A stretch of DNA of 64,000 nucleotides from Streptomyces pseudovenezuelae (GTDB lineage Bacteria > Actinomycetota > Actinomycetes > Streptomycetales > Streptomycetaceae): assembly GCF_001513955.1 (NCBI RefSeq), contig NZ_KQ948149.1, positions 530,227-594,226 of the forward strand, given 5' to 3'. This document shows, piece by piece, positions 7,434 through 16,583 of the stretch. Position numbers and translations under genes: made by a program. The first letter of the stretch is position 1. Each line of letters begins with the position of its first letter. Under the pieces are notes generated by a model. The model made no database searches and had not been told where the DNA came from. It was given only the letters and a program-made list of their open reading frames with translations.

Positions 7434-9824
7434 ATGTCCACTCCCAACGGCACCCCCACCAAGATCACCCAGGGTTCGAAGACCAAGGGCGGCATCGGCG
7501 AGTCCACGCTCCGCCCGGACGGCACCCTCAAGGTCACCGGCGAGTTCGCGTACTCGTCCGACATGTGGCACGAGGACATGCTCTGGGGACAGATCCTGCG
7601 CTCGACCGTCGCGCACGCCGAGATCGTCTCCATCGACACCAGCGAGGCCCTGGCCCTGCCGGGCGTGTACGCCGTCATGACGTACGACGACCTGCCGACC
7701 GAGGTGAAGAACTACGGTCTGGAGATCCAGGACACCCCCGTGCTCGCCCACGGCAAGGTCCGTCACCACGGCGAGCCGGTCGCGATCGTCGCCGCCGACC
7801 ACCCGGAGACCGCCCGCCGCGCGGCCGCCAAGATCAAGGTCGAGTACCGCGAACTGCCCGTCATCACCGACGAGGCCTCCGCGACCGCCCCCGACGCGAT
7901 CCTCGTCCACGAGAACCGCGACGACCACCACATCGGGCACGTCCCGCACCCCAACATCGTGCACCGCCAGCCGATCCTCCGCGGCGACGCCCGACAGGCC
8001 GCCGAGCGCGCCGACTTCGTCGTCAAGGGCGAGTACACCTTCGGCATGCAGGACCAGGCCTTCCTCGGCCCCGAATCGGGGCTGGCCGTACCGGACGAGG
8101 ACGGCGGCGTCCACCTCTACATCGCCACCCAGTGGCTGCACTCCGACCTTCGGCAGATCGCTCCCGTGCTCGGGCTGCCCGAGCGCAAGGTCCGGATGAC
8201 GCTGTCCGGTGTCGGCGGTGCCTTCGGCGGCCGCGAGGACCTGTCGATGCAGATCCACGCCTGTCTGCTGGCGCTGCGCACCGGCAAGCCCGTGAAGATC
8301 GTCTACAACCGCTTCGAGTCCTTCTTCGGACACGTCCACCGGCACCCCGCCAAGCTCTACTACGAGCACGGGGCCACCCGCGAGGGCAAGTTGACCCACG
8401 TCAAGTGCCGGATCGTCCTGGACGGCGGCGCGTACGCCTCCGCCTCCCCGGCCGTGGTCGGCAACGCCTCCTCGCTGTCGATCGGCCCGTACGTCGTCGA
8501 CGACGTGGACATCGAGGCCATCGCGCTCTACACCAACAACCCGCCCTGCGGCGCGATGCGCGGCTTCGGCGCGGTCCAGGCGTGCTTCGCCTACGAGGCG
8601 CAGATGGACAAGCTCGCCGACGCGGTGGGCATGGACCGGGTGGAGTTCCGGCAGCTGAACGCCATGGAACAGGGCACGATCATGCCGACCGGCCAGCCCG
8701 TCGACTCGCCGGCCCCCGTCGCCGAACTCCTGCGCCGCGTCAAGGCGATGCCGCTTCCTCCGGAGCAGCAGTGGCTCGCGGCCGGCGAGCAGGCGGACGT
8801 ACGCCAGCTGCCGGGCGGTCTGTCCAACACCACCCACGGCGAAGGCGTGGTCCGCGGCATCGGCTACGCGGTCGGCATCAAGAACGTCGGCTTCTCCGAG
8901 GGCTTCGACGACTACTCCACCGCCAAGGTGCGCATGGAGGTCGTCGGCGGCGAGCCCGTCGCCACCGTCCACACCGCGATGGCGGAGGTCGGGCAGGGCG
9001 GGGTCACCGTCCACGCGCAGATCGCCCGCACCGAGCTCGGCGTCACCCAGGTGACCATCCACCCCGCGGACACCCAGGTGGGCTCGGCGGGTTCGACCTC
9101 GGCCTCGCGTCAGACGTACGTCACCGGTGGCGCCGTCAAGAACTCCTGCGAGCTGGTCAGGGAGAAGGTCCTGGAGCTCGGGCGCCGCAAGTTCGGCTCC
9201 TACCACCCCGCCTGGGCCACCGCCGAGCTGCTCCTGGAGGGCGGCAAGGTCGTCACCGACGGCGGTGAGGTCCTCGCGGACCTGGCCGACGTGCTGGAGG
9301 GCGAGTCCGTCGAGGTCGAGGCCGAGTGGCGGCACCGGCCGACCGAGGCCTTCGACCTGCGCACCGGGCAGGGCTTCGGACACGTCCAGTACTCCTTCGC
9401 CGCCCACCGCGCGGTCGTCGAGGTCGACACCGAGCTCGGGCTGGTCAAGGTCATCGAGCTGGCCTGTGCGCAGGACGTCGGCAAGGCCCTCAACCCGCTG
9501 TCCGTCATCGGCCAGATCCAGGGCGGCACGACCCAGGGCCTGGGCATCGCGGTGATGGAGGAGATCATCGTCGACCCGAAGACGGCGAAGGTCAGGAACC
9601 CCTCCTTCACGGACTACCTGATCCCCACGATCCTCGACACGCCGACCATCCCCGTCGACGTGCTCGAACTCGCCGACGACCACGCGCCGTACGGGCTGCG
9701 CGGCATCGGCGAGGCACCCACCCTGTCCTCCACCCCGGCCGTCCTCGCGGCGATCCGCAACGCGACGGGGCTGGAGCTGAACAGGACGCCGGTACGCCCG
9801 GAACACCTCACGGGCACGGCCTAG
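7434..9824 (+). CDS. xdhA: Xanthine dehydrogenase, molybdopterin-binding subunit
   Basis: 796 aa from the ATG at 7434, one base after the upstream TGA. It contains the aldehyde oxidase/xanthine dehydrogenase a/b hammerhead domain (about 25-140), then the molybdopterin domains. The GVGGAFGGRED motif at about 258-268 binds the cofactor, and the C-terminal RGIGEAPT supplies the catalytic glutamate (about residue 758). It hydroxylates hypoxanthine to xanthine and xanthine to urate in the cytoplasm. With the two upstream subunits and the downstream XdhC-like factor this is a complete enzyme locus. Substrate is inferred from the purine permease and PucR neighbours; the family also includes other hydroxylases. 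Confidence 0.92.
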   Translation: MSTPNGTPTKITQGSKTKGGIGESTLRPDGTLKVTGEFAYSSDMWHEDMLWGQILRSTVAHAEIVSIDTSEALALPGVYAVMTYDDLPTEVKNYGLEIQDTPVLAHGKVRHHGEPVAIVAADHPETARRAAAKIKVEYRELPVITDEASATAPDAILVHENRDDHHIGHVPHPNIVHRQPILRGDARQAAERADFVVKGEYTFGMQDQAFLGPESGLAVPDEDGGVHLYIATQWLHSDLRQIAPVLGLPERKVRMTLSGVGGAFGGREDLSMQIHACLLALRTGKPVKIVYNRFESFFGHVHRHPAKLYYEHGATREGKLTHVKCRIVLDGGAYASASPAVVGNASSLSIGPYVVDDVDIEAIALYTNNPPCGAMRGFGAVQACFAYEAQMDKLADAVGMDRVEFRQLNAMEQGTIMPTGQPVDSPAPVAELLRRVKAMPLPPEQQWLAAGEQADVRQLPGGLSNTTHGEGVVRGIGYAVGIKNVGFSEGFDDYSTAKVRMEVVGGEPVATVHTAMAEVGQGGVTVHAQIARTELGVTQVTIHPADTQVGSAGSTSASRQTYVTGGAVKNSCELVREKVLELGRRKFGSYHPAWATAELLLEGGKVVTDGGEVLADLADVLEGESVEVEAEWRHRPTEAFDLRTGQGFGHVQYSFAAHRAVVEVDTELGLVKVIELACAQDVGKALNPLSVIGQIQGGTTQGLGIAVMEEIIVDPKTAKVRNPSFTDYLIPTILDTPTIPVDVLELADDHAPYGLRGIGEAPTLSSTPAVLAAIRNATGLELNRTPVRPEHLTGTA

Positions 9825-9831
9825 CAAGTCC

Positions 9832-9877
9832 CTCCGGGCGGCACCGGGAACGTCACACCTCGCCGCGCCGCCCGGAG
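9832..9877 (+). terminator. Inverted repeat after the xdh genes
   Basis: Eleven-base arms CTCCGGGCGGC (9832-9842) and GCCGCCCGGAG (9867-9877) pair perfectly around a 24-nt loop, 8 bp after the xdhA stop. It may end or attenuate xdh transcription ahead of the permease gene, which starts 118 bp further on. Confidence 0.5.
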
Positions 9878-9995
9878 TACCCAGATCGTTCGTCTCGGGC
9901 CGTCCCCCGGGTCGTGCGGCCGAAGCACCTTCCCAAATCCCGCAGCCGCAGAGGCGGTTGACGGGTGCCCCTGTGAACCTTGGGAGTAGGCCCAC

Positions 9996-11453
9996 ATGAC
10001 CCAGCAGCAACTGGAGCCGGCGACCACCGCCGACGACGCGGGAGAAGGCACCCGCGTCCCGGCCGGCAGGTCCTGGCTCGACCGGTACTTCCACATATCC
10101 CGGCGAGGATCCACCGTCGCGCGTGAACTCCGCGGCGGCGTCACCACCTTCATGGCGATGGCGTACATCCTCCTGCTCAACCCCCTGATCCTGTCCGGCA
10201 AGGACGCGGCGGGGGACACGCTCGGCCAGAAGGCGCTCATCACCGCGACCGCGTTCGCGGCGGCCCTCACCACACTGCTGATGGGCTTCTTCGGCAAGGT
10301 GCCCCTCGCGCTCGCCGCCGGCCTCTCCGTCTCCGGCGTGCTGTCCTCGCAGGTCGTCCCCGTCATGACCTGGCCGCAGGCCATGGGCATGTGCGTGATG
10401 TACGGCGTGGTCATCATGCTGCTGGTCGTCACCGGCCTGCGCGAGATGATCATGAACGCTATCCCGCTGGCCCTCAAGCACGCCATCACCATGGGCATCG
10501 GCCTGTTCGTCGCCCTGATCGGCTTCTACAAGGCCGGCTTCGTCCACCAGGGCAAGGCCACCCCGGTGACCCTCGGCCCCACGGGTGAACTCGCGGGCTG
10601 GCCCGTCCTGTTGTTCGCCGTCACCCTCCTCGCCATCTTCATGCTCCAGGCGCGCGGCGTCCCCGGCGCGATCCTGATCGGCATCCTCGGCGGGACCGTA
10701 CTGGCCGTCGTCCTCAACGCCGCCGGGGCCGTCGCCCCGAAGCAGTGGGCGAGCGGCGCTCCCGAACTGCACGGCAGCGCGGTCTCCATGCCGGACTTCT
10801 CGATCTTCGGGAAGGTGGAGTTCGGCGGCTGGGGCGAGGTCGGCGCGATGACGGTCGGCATGATCGTGTTCACGCTGGTGCTCGCCGGGTTCTTCGACGC
10901 GATGGCCACCATCATCGGCGTCGGCACCGAGGCGAAGCTCGCCGATGCGCAGGGCCGCATGCCGGGCCTGTCCAAGGCGCTGTTCATCGACGGCGCGGGC
11001 GGCGCGATCGGCGGGGTGGCCGGTGCCTCCGGGCAGACGGTCTTCGTCGAGTCGGCCACCGGGGTCGGGGAAGGCGCCCGCACCGGCCTGTCCTCCGTCG
11101 TCACCGGCCTGTTCTTCGCGGCCTGTCTCTTCTTCACCCCGCTCACGGCGATCGTGCCCGGCGAGGTCGCGGCCGCCGCCCTCGTGGTGATCGGCGCCAT
11201 GATGATGATGAACGCCCGCCACGTCGACTGGGCCGACCGCGCCACCGCGATCCCGGTCTTCCTGACCGTCGTGATCATGCCGTTCACCTACTCGATCACC
11301 GCGGGCGTCGCCGCGGGCGTCATCTCCTATGTCGCGATCAAGGTCGCGCAGGGCAAGGCGCGCGAGATCGGCGCCTTCATGTGGGGACTGACGGCGATCT
11401 TCCTGGTGTACTACGCCCTCAACCCGATCGAGAGCTGGATGGGCGTGCACTAG
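9996..11453 (+). CDS. NCS2 purine permease, AzgA/PbuO subgroup
   Basis: 485 aa integral membrane protein with about 12-14 hydrophobic segments. The N-terminal motif GGVTTFMAMAYILLLNP and the central AGFFDAMATIIGVGTEAKL / GASGQTVFVESATGVGEGARTG pattern are typical of the AzgA-like branch of NCS2, which imports hypoxanthine, guanine or adenine with protons. The closely related NCS2 at 58963 belongs to the other (xanthine/urate) branch. A GGGAG precedes the ATG at 9996. Position between xdh and the XdhC-type factor argues that it feeds hypoxanthine or guanine into xanthine dehydrogenase. Confidence 0.9.
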   Translation: MTQQQLEPATTADDAGEGTRVPAGRSWLDRYFHISRRGSTVARELRGGVTTFMAMAYILLLNPLILSGKDAAGDTLGQKALITATAFAAALTTLLMGFFGKVPLALAAGLSVSGVLSSQVVPVMTWPQAMGMCVMYGVVIMLLVVTGLREMIMNAIPLALKHAITMGIGLFVALIGFYKAGFVHQGKATPVTLGPTGELAGWPVLLFAVTLLAIFMLQARGVPGAILIGILGGTVLAVVLNAAGAVAPKQWASGAPELHGSAVSMPDFSIFGKVEFGGWGEVGAMTVGMIVFTLVLAGFFDAMATIIGVGTEAKLADAQGRMPGLSKALFIDGAGGAIGGVAGASGQTVFVESATGVGEGARTGLSSVVTGLFFAACLFFTPLTAIVPGEVAAAALVVIGAMMMMNARHVDWADRATAIPVFLTVVIMPFTYSITAGVAAGVISYVAIKVAQGKAREIGAFMWGLTAIFLVYYALNPIESWMGVH

Positions 11454-11499
11454 CCGCCCGAACGCACCTGTACGCAACCGCTGTGAAGGAGACCGAGAC

Positions 11500-12648
11500 A
11501 TGCTGGACATCGCCGACGAGCTGCACCGGTGGGTCGAGCAGGGACGTGACTTCGCCGTGGCCACCGTGGTGGCCGTCGGCGGCAGCGCGCCCCGCCAGCC
11601 CGGCGCCGCCCTCGCGGTGGACGCCGAGGGCACGGCTATCGGCTCGGTCTCCGGCGGCTGTGTGGAGGGGGCGGTGTACGAGCTGTGCCAACAGGCGCTC
11701 AAGGACGGGGAGTCGGTCCTCGAACGCTTCGGCTACAGCGACGAGGACGCCTTCGCCGTCGGCCTGACCTGCGGGGGCGTCATCGACATCCTCGTCACCC
11801 CGGTCAGGGCCCGCGACCGTGACCGCCCGGTGGTCGCGGCCGCCCTGGAAGCCGCGGCGCGGGGCCGGGCGGCAGCGCTGGCGCGGATCGTCTCCGGCTC
11901 GGCAGAACTCGTCGGCCGCACACTCGTCGTACGGCCGGAGAGGTCCTACGGCGGTTTCGGCGCCCACCCCGAACTGGACCGCACCGTCGCCGCCGAGGCC
12001 GGCGCCTTCCTGGACGCGGGCCGCACCGGCACCCTGGAGATCGGCGAACAGGGCTCCCGCTGCGGGGCCCCGCTCACCGTGCTGATCGAGTCCTCGGTAC
12101 CGCCGCCCCGGATGATCGTGTTCGGCGCGATCGACTTCGCGTCGGCGCTGGTGCGGGTCGGCAAGTTCCTCGGCTACCGGGTCACCGTGTGCGACGCGCG
12201 TCCCGTGTTCGCGACCGAGGCGCGCTTCCCGGACGCCGACGAGATAGTCGTCGAGTGGCCGCACCGGTACCTGGAGCACACCGAGGTCGACACCCGGACC
12301 GTCCTGTGCGTCCTCACCCACGACGCCAAGTTCGACGTCCCCCTGCTGCGACTGGCCCTCAGGCTCCCGGTCGCCTACGTGGGCGCCATGGGCTCCCGCC
12401 GCACCCACCTGGACCGCAACGAACGCCTCCGCGAAGTCGGCGTGAGCGAGCTGGAGTTGGCGCGGCTGCGGTCACCCATCGGCCTCGATCTCGGCGCCCG
12501 TACGCCCGAGGAGACGGCCCTGTCGATCGCCGCGGAGATCGTGGCGGCCCGGCGGGGCGGCAGCGGGGTCTCCCTGACCGGCGCGCACACGCCGATCCAT
12601 CACGACGTGACGTCGGTCCCGGCCCGGCGGATCGGGTCGGTGGCCTGA
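11500..12648 (+). CDS. XdhC family molybdenum-cofactor insertion factor
   Basis: 382 aa. The N-terminal XdhC/CoxI domain shows GGSAPRQPGAALAV and SGGCVEGAVYE, with a second cysteine in LTCGGVID. The C-terminal half is a Rossmann domain (PRMIVFGAIDFASALVRVG) with HPRYLEH/VLTHDAKFDVPLL and VGAMGSRRTH motifs, as in Rhodobacter XdhC and Bacillus PucA. These proteins bind the Mo cofactor, help its sulfuration and insert it into xanthine dehydrogenase; they are not part of the final enzyme. It follows the permease by 46 bp with GAAGGAGA upstream and is probably the last gene of the xdh operon. Confidence 0.9.
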   Translation: MLDIADELHRWVEQGRDFAVATVVAVGGSAPRQPGAALAVDAEGTAIGSVSGGCVEGAVYELCQQALKDGESVLERFGYSDEDAFAVGLTCGGVIDILVTPVRARDRDRPVVAAALEAAARGRAAALARIVSGSAELVGRTLVVRPERSYGGFGAHPELDRTVAAEAGAFLDAGRTGTLEIGEQGSRCGAPLTVLIESSVPPPRMIVFGAIDFASALVRVGKFLGYRVTVCDARPVFATEARFPDADEIVVEWPHRYLEHTEVDTRTVLCVLTHDAKFDVPLLRLALRLPVAYVGAMGSRRTHLDRNERLREVGVSELELARLRSPIGLDLGARTPEETALSIAAEIVAARRGGSGVSLTGAHTPIHHDVTSVPARRIGSVA

Positions 12649-12707
12649 GCACCGCACCGCCGGGCGAGTCCGCCGCCCACTCGCACGGACGTACCGGCAA
12701 CCGCCCG

Positions 12708-13139
12708 TCATGACCCCCGCAGCAGCCGGTTCAGCGCTCGTCCGAACATCGACCGGGCGGCCACGCCCAGCAAGGGTTCGGGGACCAGGGGACACCGCAG
12801 CGTCTCCCGCCAGATCACGCGCGCCCGGCCGCCCGGGCCCGGGTGCACCTCCAGTTCGGCCCAGCCCCGCACCACCCGGCCGCGCTTCTCCAGTCGGCAC
12901 AGGCCGGAGACGCCCTCCGCCGGCGGGCGCCAGACCGTGACCTCCATGGGGTCGTCGAAGCCGAGCGGGCCGACCCCCGAACGGGCGACGACGAGCGTGC
13001 CCTCGGCCGTCGGCCCCGGCGGCACGACGGTGACGCGCGTCAGGGGGACGACCTCGCCGTGGCGGGGCCACTCCGTGAGGCGGCGCCAGGCCTCGTCCTG
13101 GGAGAGCGGGGCCGTACGTTCGAGGAGGAAGGTGACCAC
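12708..13139 (-). CDS. SRPBCC (polyketide cyclase/START-like) family protein
   Basis: 143 aa from a GTG at 13139. The sequence fits the helix-grip SRPBCC fold: an N-terminal strand and helix (VTFLLERTAPLSQDEAWRRLTEW), central beta strands, and a long C-terminal helix (EPLLGVAARSMFGRALNRLLRG). The DPMEVTVWRPPAEG and EKRGRVVRGWAELEV strands line the usual ligand cavity. No catalytic residues can be assigned. It is convergent with the XdhC-type factor gene and appears to be transcribed alone. Confidence 0.7.
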   Translation of the reverse strand: MVTFLLERTAPLSQDEAWRRLTEWPRHGEVVPLTRVTVVPPGPTAEGTLVVARSGVGPLGFDDPMEVTVWRPPAEGVSGLCRLEKRGRVVRGWAELEVHPGPGGRARVIWRETLRCPLVPEPLLGVAARSMFGRALNRLLRGS

Positions 13140-13306
13140 GAGCTGATCCTAGGGAATCAGTCCTGTTCAGCGGGGATTTCAGGAAGAGCGCGGCCGCACG
13201 GGAGGCCCCGTGGCCGGCGAACCGCGGGACGGGCCGCCGCATGGACCGGCCCCGCACGGTTACCCGTTGAGGGGAAGAAGTGCCGTGAGAGCCGGGAGGT
13301 GACCGC

Positions 13307-13879
13307 ATGACGCGCGTGCGTACGGTGCTGTTCGACCGGGACAGCATCCTCGCCGGAGACCCGCCCGAGCCCGGCCGGCTGCGCGCCGCGCCCGGTGCCG
13401 GTGAGGCGCTCGGCCTGCTGCGCCTGCACGGCGTCCGCACCGGGTTCGTGGCCCTGCAACCGGGCATCGGACACGGGCGACTCGGCGACGCCGACGTACG
13501 GGCCGTCAACCACCGCGTCGACGAACTGCTCGGCCCCTTCGACGTCTGGGGAGTGTGCCCGCACGGGCCCGACGAGGGCTGCCACTGCCGTCCGCCCGAA
13601 CCGGGCCTGCTCCTGTGGGCGGCGGGCCGGGTGTGCACCGCGCCGGCCGACTGCGCGGTCGTCGGCACCGCCGCGGACGCCGAGGCAGCGGCCCGGGTGG
13701 GCGCCCACGGGATCCTCGTACCCGACGAGCGGACCCTGCCGGAGGAGACGGCACGGGCCGGTCATGTGGCGCCGGACGTGCTGACCGCCGTACGCGCGCT
13801 GCTCACCGGGCCGCCACGGGGGCGGGTCCTGGTCGACGAGCGGCCGATCGAGTCGGCCTTCGAGACCGGCGAGGCCTGA
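13307..13879 (+). CDS. HAD-superfamily hydrolase, GmhB/HisB-N-like
   Basis: 190 aa with GGGAGGTGACCGC before the ATG. The N-terminal motif VLFDRDSIL is the HAD aspartate loop (D11 and D13), with Ser where GmhB-type enzymes usually have Gly. The zinc motif CPHGPDEGCHCRPPEPGLL matches the CxH...CxC loop of D-glycero-D-manno-heptose 1,7-bisphosphate and histidinol phosphatases. The late HAD segment reads AVVGTAADAEAAARVGAHGILV. It probably hydrolyses a phosphomonoester in the cytoplasm; the substrate is unknown. The unusual GTAADA instead of the more common GDxxxD in the last motif makes activity less certain. Confidence 0.75.
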   Translation: MTRVRTVLFDRDSILAGDPPEPGRLRAAPGAGEALGLLRLHGVRTGFVALQPGIGHGRLGDADVRAVNHRVDELLGPFDVWGVCPHGPDEGCHCRPPEPGLLLWAAGRVCTAPADCAVVGTAADAEAAARVGAHGILVPDERTLPEETARAGHVAPDVLTAVRALLTGPPRGRVLVDERPIESAFETGEA

Positions 13880-13882
13880 GGC

Positions 13883-14191
13883 TCAGCGTTCGGTCCAGCG
13901 GTACAGCAGTCGGAACACCGCGAACAGGGCCAGCGGCCAGACGGCCGCGAAGGCCCAGATCACCGCGGGCCGCGAGGTGACGATCCCCGTCACCATCAGT
14001 CCGATCGACATCGCGAGCAGCAGGCTCACGGTCAGGACGTGCGGCCGGTACCTGGCCACCCGGGACAGGTCCGGCCCTCGGCGCGACCGCGCTGTGCGCA
14101 TCCGGCGGGCCAGACGGCGGTCGCGGCGCAGGGCGCGTTCCATCTCGTCCAGGATGTGCTGTTCGTGATCGGGGAGTCGCCCTGTCGTCAC
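13883..14191 (-). CDS. DUF3040 domain-containing membrane protein
   Basis: 102 aa from a GTG at 14191 with GGAGCGACA upstream. It begins LPDHEQHILDEMERALRRD, the hallmark of DUF3040 proteins of actinobacteria. Two hydrophobic segments follow: VLTVSLLLAMSIGLMVTGIV and AVIWAFAAVWPLALFAVF. Function is unknown for the family. The stop lies 3 bp from the end of the HAD gene on the other strand. Confidence 0.8.
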   Translation of the reverse strand: MTTGRLPDHEQHILDEMERALRRDRRLARRMRTARSRRGPDLSRVARYRPHVLTVSLLLAMSIGLMVTGIVTSRPAVIWAFAAVWPLALFAVFRLLYRWTER

Positions 14192-14258
14192 TGTCGCTCC
14201 TCGTGAATCCGCAGCCTCCCTCTACCAGTGCCCGCAGAAGGACCCGCGAACCGTCCGG

Positions 14259-15707
14259 TCACTGGGCGTGGAAGGTCGCGTCCGCCTGGTCGGTGGCCGT
14301 GCCCGGGGTCTGCACGTACAGCAGGTAGTCGTAGTGCCGCAGGTAGCGGCCCGGGTAGTTGACGGACTCGTACGAGACTCCCGCCGCGTCCGCGAGCCCG
14401 GCCCGCTGGTGGAAGGAGGCGTCGGAGGCGAAGGCCGTCGTCCCGTCGTTCTTCTCCAGCCACACCTCGAAGTTCTTGTGCCGCAGGTAGTAGCCGGGAA
14501 GGTTGGCGGACTCCAGGGAGACCGTGCCGCCGCCGGCGAGACCGGTGACGACCCGGAACTGCGAGTCGGCGAGCGGCGAGACGTTCGCCTCGATCCTCGC
14601 GCGGTACTCCCAGTGCCGCACGAACCGGTCCGCGAAGTTGTACGACGAGAAGCGCTTCGGGGTGACGCCGTCGGCGACCGGGATGCCGAAGTCCGGGGTG
14701 CCGTCGGCCTTCCAGTAGACCTTCTGCACGCGGGTACGGCGGTTGGGGTCGTTCAGGGGGTCGCCGCTGATGTCCTTGTAGCCGCGGTCGTGGTAGACGA
14801 GGATGTCCGACCTGCCGTCCTCGGACGTGGTGAAGGAGTTGTGCCCCGGGCCGTACTGCGAGGTGGCGGCGCTGGACCGGAACACCGGACTCTGGCTCTT
14901 CGTCCAGGACGCCGGGTTCGTCAGGTCGGCCGTGGCGGACGCGGTCAGCATGCCCAGGCAGTAGTTGGCGTCGGTGGCGGACGCGGAGTACGTCAGGAAC
15001 ACCTTGCCGCCGTGCTGGATCAGCGCCGGGCCCTCGTTGACCTTGTAGCCGACCGTCTCCCAGGACAGCGTCGGCCGGGACAGCTCGGCCGGAGTCCCGC
15101 TGATGGTCCAGGGGTTGGCCAACTTGGCGATGAAGATGCTGGTGTTGTTGTCCTCGGACGGGTTGCGCTGCGCCCACGCCAGGTAGCGCACACCGTTGAC
15201 GACGAAGGTCGTCGCGTCCAGCGAGAAGCTCTCCCAGGTGGTCCTGATCTGGCCCTTCTCGGTCCAGGTCGCGGTGAGCGGGTTGGCCCCGGTGCCTTCG
15301 AGGACGTACATGCGGATCGCCCACACGTCACTCGTCGATCCGGCGGCGAAGTACACGTACCACTTGCCGTCGATGAAGTGGATCTCCGGGGCCCAGATGT
15401 GCGCGCCCATGACCCCGGCGGCGTGCTTGGTCCAGATCGTGGTCTCGGGGGCCGTCGACAGCCCCTGGATGGTGGTCGCCCGGCGCAGCACGATCCGGTC
15501 GTACTCGGGCACGGTCGCGGTGAAGTAGTAGTAGCCGTCGGTGTGTTTGAAGATGTGCGGGTCGGCCCGCTTCTCGGCGACCGGGTTGGTGTAGGTCACG
15601 GCGGGGGAGTCGGGCACGGCGGCGTGCGCCGTGCCTCCGGGTCCGGCCAATGCGGCGGCAAGGCCGATGAGGACGGCCATGAGCAGCCGGACTGCGGTGC
15701 GCCCCAA
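14259..15707 (-). CDS. Secreted GH43 alpha-L-arabinofuranosidase with CBM42 (AbfB) domain
   Basis: 482 aa from a TTG at 15707 (GGAG 7 bases upstream), which puts a clean signal peptide (GRTAVRLLMAVLIGLAAALA, ending TAHAA) at the N-terminus; an in-frame ATG at 15794 would add 29 unlikely residues. Residues about 35-330 form a GH43 five-bladed propeller: YTNPVAEKRADPHIFKH holds the catalytic base Asp, HIWAPEIHFIDGKWYVYF the central motif, and VNEGPALIQHGGK the general acid Glu. The C-terminal 140 residues (SLESANLPGYYLRHKNFEVW and YESVNYPGRYLRHYDYLLY) form the AbfB/CBM42 trefoil that binds arabinose side chains. It should release arabinose from plant arabinoxylan outside the cell. Confidence 0.9.
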   Translation of the reverse strand: MGRTAVRLLMAVLIGLAAALAGPGGTAHAAVPDSPAVTYTNPVAEKRADPHIFKHTDGYYYFTATVPEYDRIVLRRATTIQGLSTAPETTIWTKHAAGVMGAHIWAPEIHFIDGKWYVYFAAGSTSDVWAIRMYVLEGTGANPLTATWTEKGQIRTTWESFSLDATTFVVNGVRYLAWAQRNPSEDNNTSIFIAKLANPWTISGTPAELSRPTLSWETVGYKVNEGPALIQHGGKVFLTYSASATDANYCLGMLTASATADLTNPASWTKSQSPVFRSSAATSQYGPGHNSFTTSEDGRSDILVYHDRGYKDISGDPLNDPNRRTRVQKVYWKADGTPDFGIPVADGVTPKRFSSYNFADRFVRHWEYRARIEANVSPLADSQFRVVTGLAGGGTVSLESANLPGYYLRHKNFEVWLEKNDGTTAFASDASFHQRAGLADAAGVSYESVNYPGRYLRHYDYLLYVQTPGTATDQADATFHAQ

Positions 15708-15855
15708 GGGAGTTCTCCAGATCGAGTCGTCGCCACCCTGTCCGGAATATCGAACAGAGTTCGTAACTTCGGTCAGAAGATAAGGGTGGGTCATGCCCTC
15801 GTCAACGCTTCCGTCACCGCCCGGTGCCGCGCCGTGCCGCGCGGTGTCCGGTGAC

Positions 15856-15898
15856 GCCCCGGGTGCCCGCGCCGGACGACGGCGCGGGCACCCGGGGC
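15856..15898 (-). terminator. Strong stem-loop after the DUF305 gene
   Basis: Nineteen-base arms, 15856-15874 (GCCCCGGGTGCCCGCGCCG) and 15880-15898, pair without mismatch around a 5-nt loop (GACGA). It starts 12 bp past the DUF305 stop codon on the minus strand. It would serve either strand, but only the leftward operon ends here. Confidence 0.85.
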
Positions 15899-15909
15899 AC
15901 GCGGACGGG

Positions 15910-16530
15910 TCAGTTCTCGCCGAGGAGCTTCTTCATCTCGCTGATCTCGGCGTTCTGCGCGGTGATGATGTCACCGGCCATGGCCGTGGCGGCCTGGTCC
16001 GCGCCCTTGGCCTTCTCGGTGGTGGCCATCTCGACGGCGCCCTCGTGGTGCTCGACCATCATGGTCAGGAACATGGAGTCGAAGTCCTTGCCGGACGCCT
16101 TCCCCAGCTTCTCCATGTCGGCGCTGTCCATCATCCCCGCCATGCCGGAGTGCCCCGAGTGGTCCATGCCGGGCATCGCCTCGGGGACCTTCTCGTCCCA
16201 GCTCTTCAGCCAGCCGGTCATGGTCTCGATCTCCGGGTCCTGCGCCTTCTCGATCCGGGCGGCGAGGTCCTTGACCTGGGCGGAGGAGGCCCGGTCGGCG
16301 GCCAGGCCGGCCATCTCCACGGCCTGCTGGTGGTGCGGGATCATGCCCTGGGCGAAGGACACGTCCTGGGCGTTGTGGGTGCCGGCCGAGGTCTCGGCGG
16401 ACACCGAGGGCGAGGAGGCGGCCGAGCCGCTGTCGCCGCTGTCGCCGCCGCAGGCGGTGAGGGTGAGGGCGGCGCTCACGGCGACCGCCGTGAGACAGGC
16501 ACGGCGGATCAGGGTACGGGTGGTGCGCAT
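15910..16530 (-). CDS. DUF305 family lipoprotein (metal-binding, four-helix)
   Basis: 206 aa. The N-terminus has a lipoprotein signal (TAVAVSAALTLTACGG, lipobox LTAC), so it should be anchored on the outer face of the membrane. Two DUF305 motifs are present: MIPHHQQAVEMA and MMVEHHEGAVEMATTEKA. Between them lies a Met/His/Gly-rich segment (MPGMDHSGHSGMAGMMDSADM). DUF305 proteins often occur with copper-handling genes and the HH/Met motifs suit copper binding. It follows a DUF6153 gene by 53 bp in the same direction, a pairing common in Streptomyces. Metal identity is inferred. Confidence 0.88.
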   Translation of the reverse strand: MRTTRTLIRRACLTAVAVSAALTLTACGGDSGDSGSAASSPSVSAETSAGTHNAQDVSFAQGMIPHHQQAVEMAGLAADRASSAQVKDLAARIEKAQDPEIETMTGWLKSWDEKVPEAMPGMDHSGHSGMAGMMDSADMEKLGKASGKDFDSMFLTMMVEHHEGAVEMATTEKAKGADQAATAMAGDIITAQNAEISEMKKLLGEN

Positions 16531-16583
16531 GCTGGAACTCCGTTGCGGTGAAAGGGATCTGGACGTGGCGGAACACGCCGTGT

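Noticed and set aside
15708..15794. Upstream ATG start for the GH43 enzyme.
   Set aside because: It would put 29 polar residues before the signal peptide; the TTG at 15707 has GGAG and gives a normal secretion signal.
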